The notes below the pieces were generated by a model. The model ran no database searches and was not told the origin of the DNA. It worked only from the letters and a program-made list of their open reading frames with translations. The position numbers and the translations under genes are program-made. This document shows, in pieces, positions 57,893 through 64,000 of a stretch of DNA of 64,000 nucleotides. Within the stretch, counting starts at the first letter, position 1. Each line of letters starts with the position of its first letter. The DNA is taken from contig CAVSSP010000005.1 of assembly GCA_963730685.1 (NCBI GenBank), positions 124,001-188,000 of the forward strand. Direction: 5' to 3'. This DNA is from Bog-756 sp963730685 (GTDB lineage: Bacteria > Actinomycetota > Acidimicrobiia > Acidimicrobiales > RAAP-2).

Positions 57893-60800
57893 TCACAGCG
57901 AGGAGGCGTCGCGGAGCTCCCCGCTTCCTCCTTCGTCCCCGGCATCGTCTCCGAGGACGAGGGCGAGGCTCCGTCGTGAGTCGACGCCCAGCTTCCGGTA
58001 GGTCTTGGCCAGGTGGCCCTCGACGGTCTTGACCGTCACGAAGAGGTCGGAGGCGATCCCCTGGTTGGTGTGGCCGGCGGCGGCCAGACGAGCCACCCGG
58101 CGCTCCGACGGCGTCAACGAGTCCGGGCCGATGGTCCCGAGCCTCCGGGGCCGGGCGCCCGCCAGGCGCAGCTGGACACCGGCCGACTCGACCAGCTCGT
58201 GTGCCCCGCAGAGCGAGGCGAGGTTGGCCCCGCGCCGGAGCACACCACGGGCGTCTTCCTTTTCGGATCGCTCCACCAGCACCGTCCCCAACTCGATGAG
58301 TGCGTACGACGCCTCCAGACGGACGGGGGACGGTTCCAAGAGGTCCACCGCCTCGGTGAGCAGGGCGGTGCGTGCGGCGAGATCAGGGTCGGCCGCCGCC
58401 GCCGCCCGCAGGCCCAGGCCGAGGGAGTGGATCCCCCCGAAGCGGCGGGCCAGGGTCAGGTGCTCCGCGGCGAGCCGTCCCGCCTCGGACCACTCACCCA
58501 GCATCGAGAGAACCATGGCGGCGTCGGCACGCCATGCGTTGAACGCTGGATTCATGACTCCGGCCTTGGTGGCGCTGGTCCCGGCTCCGATGAAGTGGTC
58601 GAGCCCCTCGGTGAGGAGACCTCGGGCGACGAGAAGGCGACCCCGCGCGATGCGGGCGGCGTACTCGATGCCTGCATTGGCCGTGGCCTCGGCGGGCAGC
58701 GAGTCCAGGGACTGCTCCGCCTCGTCCATCCTCCCCTGCCGGGCCATTGCGTCGACCAGCCCCAGCGTGGCGTGCCACTGCTCGGATCCACCCAGACCCT
58801 TCCCGAGCTTGCGGACTCCGCCGGTAGGCCTCCTCGGCACCGGTCAGCGAGCCCTGTCGCAGCAGGGAGGTCCCGAGGAGGATGGAGGCGCGGTACTCGG
58901 CCGTCACGTCACCCAGCTCCCGTGCGCTCCGTTGGGCGGCGCGGAGGGGCTCGTCGACCGCCGAGTAGCGATCGGCGTAGACGAGCCCGAGGATCGCCAT
59001 GGCCTGGATGTCGGCTTCCATGGGGTCGGCACTGGCCAGCCGTTCACCGTCGATGACCGGCTCGAGGGCGGTCACCAGCTCATCGGACGACACCGAGCCA
59101 CCGGCGGCCGCCTCCTCGAACGAGACCACCGTCGACGCCATCTGTGACAGTCGGCGTTCTGAGGGGCCGGTCTCGGCCCCCTCCGGTTGGGACAACAAGA
59201 GCGTGAGCCGTTCCAGCCCGGCCCGCCGTTCGTCGGGGCGGGTCGTTGCCAGGGTCAGGGCCAACTCGAATTCGATCCCCAGGGACCGGTCCACGCCCGA
59301 CAGGCGATGCGTCAGCCCCTGTACGGCCTGCACGATTTCGTCGCGGTGCCCGGGGGCCGCCGCGTGGAGCAGATCCACCGCCACCCTGACGACCTCGGTG
59401 TCGCCGGCGACGCCGAGCCGCACGGCCCGCGTGAAGTTGGACAGGGCCGACGGACGTCCGAGCAACGTCTCGACCGAGGCCAGGTCGAGCGCCAGGGTGC
59501 CCTGGGAGGACGAGGGTGACTCGGCCAGCGCACGGTCGAAGCAGCGCAGGGCCAACTCGGGGTCGCCGCCGGCACGGGCGGACCGTCCCATCTGCTGGAG
59601 CCGGTCGGCCAGGTCCGTATCGCCGATCGGTTCGGTGGCCAACAGGTGCTCGGCCACGGCCGACGCCGGTGCTCCGTGCTCGGCCAGCAGTTCCGCTGCC
59701 CTGGCGTGCAGTTGGGAGCGCCGCGCCGTGGGGATGTCGTAGTAGACCGCCCAGCGGATGAGCGGGGACCTGAATGCGTAGGGTCGCCCCGATTCGAGCA
59801 GCTCCATGTGGCCGGCCGCGTCGGCGGCCCGCTCCGCCGCCAGCCCGTCGATCTTGGCCAGCTGGCGTGCCACGTTCGGCTCGGCACCGTCCCCGAGGAC
59901 GGCGCAGGCCTGCAACAGGTCGGTGGCGGCGACCGGCAGTTGGGCCAGCCGCCCGAGGACGAGTTGGGTGAACTTGGGTGCCGGTACCCGCTCGACGCGG
60001 GCCGCCATGGCGGCGACGGGCCGGACCTGCCATCGGGACAGGCACGGCAACAGCGTCTTGAGGAACAACGGGATTCCCCCCGTCGCCCGCGCGCAGGCGA
60101 CGACGAACTCCTCGTCGGGGTGCTCGCCGAAGAACCCGGCCAGCATCATCCTCACGCTGTCCTCGTGCAGTGGCTCGAGGATGAACTGCCGGGTCTCCGA
60201 GTCGGTGAGCAGTCCGTCCACCGGGCGCAGACCCTCACCGGGGTGCAGCGGTCGGGCGGTCACGAGAAGCCAGACCTGCTGGTTGTCCAGGCGCCGGACC
60301 AGATACTCCAGGACGGCCAGCGTCTCACGGTCGGCCAGGTCGGCGTCGTCCACTGCCAGCAGCACGGGACCGAGGCTGCGGAGGGACATCACCAGTGAGT
60401 GGAAGAGCGGACCGACGTCGGCGGGGTCGAGTCGGACCCCGGGTTCGGCGCGCAGCAGGCCCTGGAGGGCGAGGGCCTCCGCGGACACGGATGTGGAGGC
60501 CGCCAGCCCGGCTGCCGACTCCACCAACTTGCCGAGGACGGAGAAGGGGACCTGCCGTTCGACCGTCCCCCCTCTTGCCCGTAGGACCAGGCACTCGCTG
60601 CGCCCGGCGGCGTCGCAGGCGGCGTTGACCAGCGCGGTCCTGCCCGACCCCCATGTGCCTTCGACGGCGATGCACCGGCTCGGGACCTGGAGTGCCCGGC
60701 TGAAGATGGCCTCCAGCTCGGCCAGGCACGGCCCGCGCTCGAAGAGCCGGGGGCCGGCACCGGCGCGAGCGCGCCGATCGGTCAGTGGTGGGTTCAGGTC

Positions 60801-60905
60801 GGAGATGGCCACGATGAACCCCCGGCACCCGCCGGGACCCGCCGCCCGGACGCCGTCGCCGACGCGGTCGGCCCAAACGCTCTTCACCCCGGATACATCT
60901 CGCAT
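57893..60905 (-). CDS. LuxR-family regulator with AAA ATPase domain (LAL-type); frameshifted
   Basis: About 1000 residues. The N-terminal ATPase has VEGTWGSGRTALVN (Walker A with Arg instead of Lys at residue 89 from ATG 60905) and GPVLLAVDDADLAD (Walker B). A long TPR-like helical middle follows, and the C-terminus is a LuxR HTH: LTPSERRVARLAAAGHTN then VTVKTVEGHLAKTYRKLG. Such LAL regulators sense maltose-type sugars or other ligands with the TPR part and activate nearby operons. Near 58818 one extra base shifts the frame (TAC CGG CGG A GTC CGC). The start is uncertain, as no strong ribosome site is seen. It is divergent from the ackA-GH65 operon. Confidence 0.78.
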
Positions 60906-61102
60906 TGGAAGCAGCCCTGCCCGCTGGATCGTGTGCTCGTTCTCTTTAATTACATGATTCTGGCGTTGCTGAACGCGCCCGCTCAGTGATGCTTTCAACA
61001 CGGAGAGCGTTCGATATGAATGGTATGGCATGGAGCGCGATATCCGCAATGGGTCGTTGCCGCCGGCCCCGTCCGGCCCGGAACCCTGGCAAGGTGAGCG
61101 GT
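60906..61102. promoter_or_regulatory. Divergent promoter region of the LuxR regulator and ackA operon
   Basis: The 197 bases between the two genes include the most AT-rich run of this area (CTCTTTAATTACATGATTCT, 60941-60960), a likely promoter for the regulator on the minus strand. For the plus strand, AAGGTGAG at 61091-61098 is the ribosome site of ackA. I cannot fix -35/-10 boxes with confidence. Confidence 0.4.
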
Positions 61103-62215
61103 GTGAACATCCTGGCCGTCAACGTGGGATCCAGCAGCCTCAAACTGCGCCTGCTGGGGGACGACGACGACGTGCTCGCCACCGAGGATCTGCATGACCT
61201 CGGTCCCGACGAGCTCGCTCCGGGCATCGCGGCCTTCTTCGACCGCAGTCCGGCCGTCGACGTCGTGGGTCACCGGGTCGTCCACGGCGGCTCGGTGTTC
61301 ACGTCGCCGGTCCGGCTCGATCTGGATGCCGAGGCGACCCTGGTGTCACTGGCCGATCTCGACCCCCTGCACAATCCGCCGAGCGTGGCCGCCATCGATG
61401 CGGTGCGCTCGGTCCGCCCGGGAGTTCCCCAGGTCGCCTGCTTCGATACCGGGTTCCACGCCGGCCTCCCCGCCCGGGCCTCCACCTACGCCGTGCCCCG
61501 TCGGTGGCGGGAGGAGTGGGGGATCAGGCGCTTCGGTTTCCACGGTCTCAGCCACGACTGGGCCAGCCGGCGTGCCGGCGAGCTCCTCGGCCGCCCCCGC
61601 CAGGAGCTGGCACTGGTCACGGCCCACATCGGCGCCGGGGCATCGTTGTGTGCCGTCGATCATGGACATTCGGTCGACACGACCATGGGGTTCACCCCCC
61701 TGGAGGGGATCGTGATGGCAACCCGCTCCGGCAGCATCGACCCCGGCATCGTCGTCTGGGTCCAAGAGCACCAGGGCCTGTCCGCCGGCGACGTGGGGAG
61801 GATCCTCGAACGGGAGTCCGGCCTGCTCGGCCTGTCGTCGGACTCCGGCGACCTCCGCACCGTCCTCGCCGCCGCCGATGCCGGTGACGACGATGCCCTG
61901 CTCGCCTACGAGGTCTACTCGTACCGGGTCAGGACCGGGGTGGCCGCCATGGTGGCGGCAATGGGATCCCTGGACGGCCTGGTGTTCACCGGGGGAGCGG
62001 GCGAGGGATCGGCGCGGTTGCGTGCGGACGTGTGCGCCGGACTGGGCTTCTTGGGTGTCGGGCTCGACGGGCCGGCCAACCGGGCCGCCGGCGGCGACGC
62101 AGTGGTGTCGCCGCCCGGCGCCCCCACCGCCGTCGTGGTGGTCGAGGCGAGGGAGGACCTCGAGATGGCGCGGCAGATCCGACAGCTCCTCGGTGACGGA
62201 ATGACCGTCGGATGA
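61103..62215 (+). CDS. ackA: Acetate kinase
   Basis: A 370-residue ASKHA-fold kinase that makes acetate + ATP from acetyl phosphate + ADP, or the reverse. The start is the GTG at 61103 (VNILAVNVGSSSLKLRLL). The family motifs are NVGSSSLK, VACFDTGFHAGLP, GFHGLSHDWASRR, TAHIGAGASLC, MGFTPLEGIVMATRSGSID and FTGGAGEGSARLR. It is shorter than typical 400-residue AckA but has no missing motif. It is first in an operon with beta-phosphoglucomutase and a GH65 phosphorylase, joined by an ATGA overlap; this suggests acetyl phosphate from a phosphoketolase, which is not in the window. Confidence 0.9.
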   Translation: MNILAVNVGSSSLKLRLLGDDDDVLATEDLHDLGPDELAPGIAAFFDRSPAVDVVGHRVVHGGSVFTSPVRLDLDAEATLVSLADLDPLHNPPSVAAIDAVRSVRPGVPQVACFDTGFHAGLPARASTYAVPRRWREEWGIRRFGFHGLSHDWASRRAGELLGRPRQELALVTAHIGAGASLCAVDHGHSVDTTMGFTPLEGIVMATRSGSIDPGIVVWVQEHQGLSAGDVGRILERESGLLGLSSDSGDLRTVLAAADAGDDDALLAYEVYSYRVRTGVAAMVAAMGSLDGLVFTGGAGEGSARLRADVCAGLGFLGVGLDGPANRAAGGDAVVSPPGAPTAVVVVEAREDLEMARQIRQLLGDGMTVG

Positions 62216-62958
62216 CGCTCGGACTGCCGATCGAGGTCGAAGCGTGCCTCTTCGACCTCGACGGGGTGCTGACCGACACCGCCTCGGTCCATGCGGCTGC
62301 CTGGAAGGAGATGTTCGACGCCTTCCTCACCGGACGGAAAGGCGCGCCCGGTGAGGCGACGGAGCCCTTCGACGAAGTCGCCGAGTACGACGACTACGTC
62401 GACGGCAGGCCGAGGGACGACGGGACACGGTCGTTTCTGCACGCCCGCCACATCGACCTCCCCGAGGGACGCCCCGACGACCCGGCCGGGGTCGGGTCGG
62501 TCCGCGCCCTCGGTCGATGGAAGAACGAGATCTTCCTGCGGCTCATCCGGGAACGCGGCGTCGAGGCGTACCCCGGGTCGGTCCGCTACGTCCGGGCCGT
62601 ACGCCAGGCGGGCCTCCATCGGGCCGTGGTCTCCTCCAGCGCCAACTGCGCAGCCGTGCTCGAGGCAGCCGGGATCGCCGATCTGTTCGAGCTGCGCATC
62701 GACGGGATGACCGTGGAGCGGGACCATCTGGCCGGAAAGCCGGCACCCGATACCTTCGTTGCCGCCGCCCGGGGCCTCGGGCTCGGGCCCGGTGGGGCGG
62801 CGGTGTTCGAGGACGCCCTCTCCGGGGTGGAGGCGGGACGGGCGGGGAAGTTCGCACTGGTGGTCGGCGTCGACCGGATCGGGCAGGCGGAGGCCCTCAC
62901 CCGCCACGGTGCCGACGTCGTCGTCACCGATCTGGACGAATTGCTGGAGCCGCCGTGA
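62212..62958 (+). CDS. Beta-phosphoglucomutase-like HAD hydrolase
   Basis: A 248-residue HAD-superfamily protein. The catalytic motif CLFDLDGVLTDTASVHAAAW holds the Asp nucleophile and the acid/base Asp two residues later; motif II/III are VVSSSANC and GKPAPDTF, and motif IV is VFEDALSGVEAGRAGKF. The helical cap has EDDPAG-type loops typical of beta-phosphoglucomutase. It converts beta-glucose-1-phosphate to glucose-6-phosphate. It overlaps ackA and the GH65 gene by four bases each, which fits use of the beta-G1P released by an inverting phosphorylase. Confidence 0.85.
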   Translation: MTLGLPIEVEACLFDLDGVLTDTASVHAAAWKEMFDAFLTGRKGAPGEATEPFDEVAEYDDYVDGRPRDDGTRSFLHARHIDLPEGRPDDPAGVGSVRALGRWKNEIFLRLIRERGVEAYPGSVRYVRAVRQAGLHRAVVSSSANCAAVLEAAGIADLFELRIDGMTVERDHLAGKPAPDTFVAAARGLGLGPGGAAVFEDALSGVEAGRAGKFALVVGVDRIGQAEALTRHGADVVVTDLDELLEPP

Positions 62959-64000
62959 TCGAGCACCCGTCCTATCCTGTCGAGCCCTGGTGCCTGCGGG
63001 AGACCGAGCTGTCGCTCGACGTGCTGACCGAGAGCGAATCACTGTTCGCCCTGTCGAACGGCAATGTCGGCTGGCGCGGCAATCTCGACGAGGGCGAGCC
63101 GTTCGGGGTGCCCGGCTCGTACCTGAACGGTGTCTACGAGTCGCAGCCCCTGCCGTACGCCGAAGCCGGCTACGGCTACCCGGAGGCGGGCCAGACGATG
63201 GTCAACGTGACCAACGCCAAGATGATCCGCCTCCTCGTCGACGACCAACCCTTCGACGTCCGCTACGGCGAGGTGCGGCGCCACGAGCGGGTCCTCGACT
63301 TCCGTGCCGGCACGCTCCGGCGGGAGGTGGAGTGGGTGGCCGGCAGCGGGTGCGGGGTCAGGGTGCGATCGACCCGGCTGGTGTCGCTCGTCCAGCGCTC
63401 GGTGGCCGCCGTCGTCTACGAGGTCGAACCGCTGGAGGGGCCGGTGCGGGTCGTCGTCCAGTCCGAGCTGGTCGCCAACGAGCCGCTTCCCGAGGCCGAC
63501 GGTGACCCGCGGGCGTGGACGGTGCCGACGAAGCCCTTGGACCCCGAGTCACACGACTGCGGCGACGCACGGGCCGCACTGATGCACCGCACCGCCACGA
63601 GCGGCCTGCGGATGGCGGTGGCCATGGACCACCAGGTGGAGGCGCCTCCTTCGGCCCGGTCCTCAGCCGAGAGCTCGCCCGACCTCGGTCGGGTGACCAT
63701 CACCTCGGCCCTGGCTCCGGGTCAGCGGCTGAGACTGGTGAAGTTCGTGGCCTACGGGTGGTCGTCCGAGCGGTCGCAGCCGGGTATCCGCGACCAGGTG
63801 GCGGCGGCGCTCGCGGCCGCCGTGCAGACGGGATGGGACGGCCTCGCCGATCGGCAACGCGCCGACCTCGACGACTTCTGGGCACGCGCCGACGTCGAGG
63901 TGGACGGAGACCCGGCCGTTCAACAGGCCGTCCGCTTCGCCCTCTTCCACCTCCTCCAGGCGGGGGCACGGGCGGAGGGGCGCGCCATCCCGGCCAAGGG
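62955..64000 (+). CDS. Glycoside hydrolase family 65 phosphorylase, N-terminal part
   Basis: The first 348 residues lie in the window; the gene continues past the right edge. It starts at a GTG overlapping the previous stop. The N-terminal beta-sandwich domain of GH65 is recognised from ESLFALSNGNVGWRGNLDEG, PGSYLNGVYESQPLPYAE, VRYGEVRRHERVLDFRAGTL and VRFALFHLLQAGARAEGRAI. GH65 enzymes phosphorolyse maltose, trehalose, kojibiose or nigerose to beta-glucose-1-phosphate; the catalytic Glu and substrate loops are outside the window, so the disaccharide is unknown. The coupled beta-phosphoglucomutase fits exactly. Confidence 0.88.
   Translation, partial: MIEHPSYPVEPWCLRETELSLDVLTESESLFALSNGNVGWRGNLDEGEPFGVPGSYLNGVYESQPLPYAEAGYGYPEAGQTMVNVTNAKMIRLLVDDQPFDVRYGEVRRHERVLDFRAGTLRREVEWVAGSGCGVRVRSTRLVSLVQRSVAAVVYEVEPLEGPVRVVVQSELVANEPLPEADGDPRAWTVPTKPLDPESHDCGDARAALMHRTATSGLRMAVAMDHQVEAPPSARSSAESSPDLGRVTITSALAPGQRLRLVKFVAYGWSSERSQPGIRDQVAAALAAAVQTGWDGLADRQRADLDDFWARADVEVDGDPAVQQAVRFALFHLLQAGARAEGRAIPAK

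Overview
This is a high-GC window with dense genes on both strands. It looks like an actinobacterium outside the classic lineages, most likely Acidimicrobiia-like. The evidence for Actinobacteria is a mycothiol-dependent formaldehyde dehydrogenase with its usual MBL-hydrolase partner, a MarP-type membrane serine protease, a trehalase-like GH15 enzyme, and LysS beside an MprF-type lipid aminoacyl transferase. The secreted GYW...DGGIFSFGDA repeats and Ycf48-like lipoproteins point to Acidimicrobiia. The lineage call is inference from gene content, not from a marker tree.

Layout. 1-17.7 kb is mostly minus-strand metabolism: a truncated fructosamine-kinase-like gene, enoyl-CoA hydratase, a PPK2-adenylate kinase pair, an FMN reductase, a GlcD oxidase overlapping a ThDP enzyme, an APC permease, MBL hydrolase-MscR, a methyltransferase-decarboxylase ORF, and a DNA methyltransferase with a candidate nuclease partner. 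18-36 kb holds MarP, GH15 with a histone-like tail, an MBL hydrolase, a membrane esterase, an EamA transporter, a degenerate GH2 enzyme, tandem alpha/beta hydrolases, SDR and LLM enzymes, a PilZ protein with a structured leader, and a divergent DAG kinase/PAP2 pair. 36.7-42.8 kb is a lipid-aminoacylation island: tRNA-Lys, a membrane esterase, LysS and a metallophosphatase-MprF fusion.

43-58 kb is the most interesting part. It is an exopolysaccharide locus that resembles Pel or galactosaminogalactan systems: a secreted CE4-like deacetylase, a PelF-type glycosyltransferase, a polytopic membrane protein, a LegB-type dehydratase, a nucleotidyltransferase, an epimerase, GlmS, a GH114-type galactosaminidase and a spherulin-4/GH135-like hydrolase. 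Together these could make, export, deacetylate and trim an amino-sugar polymer. A LuxR/ATPase regulator then faces an acetate kinase - beta-phosphoglucomutase - GH65 phosphorylase operon that runs off the end.

Several genes are interrupted by frameshifts. Almost all resolve as one extra base in the coding direction, on both strands, and most lie in the exopolysaccharide locus. The protein sequence is intact on both sides, so consensus error is the leading explanation. Those genes are annotated as whole spans.
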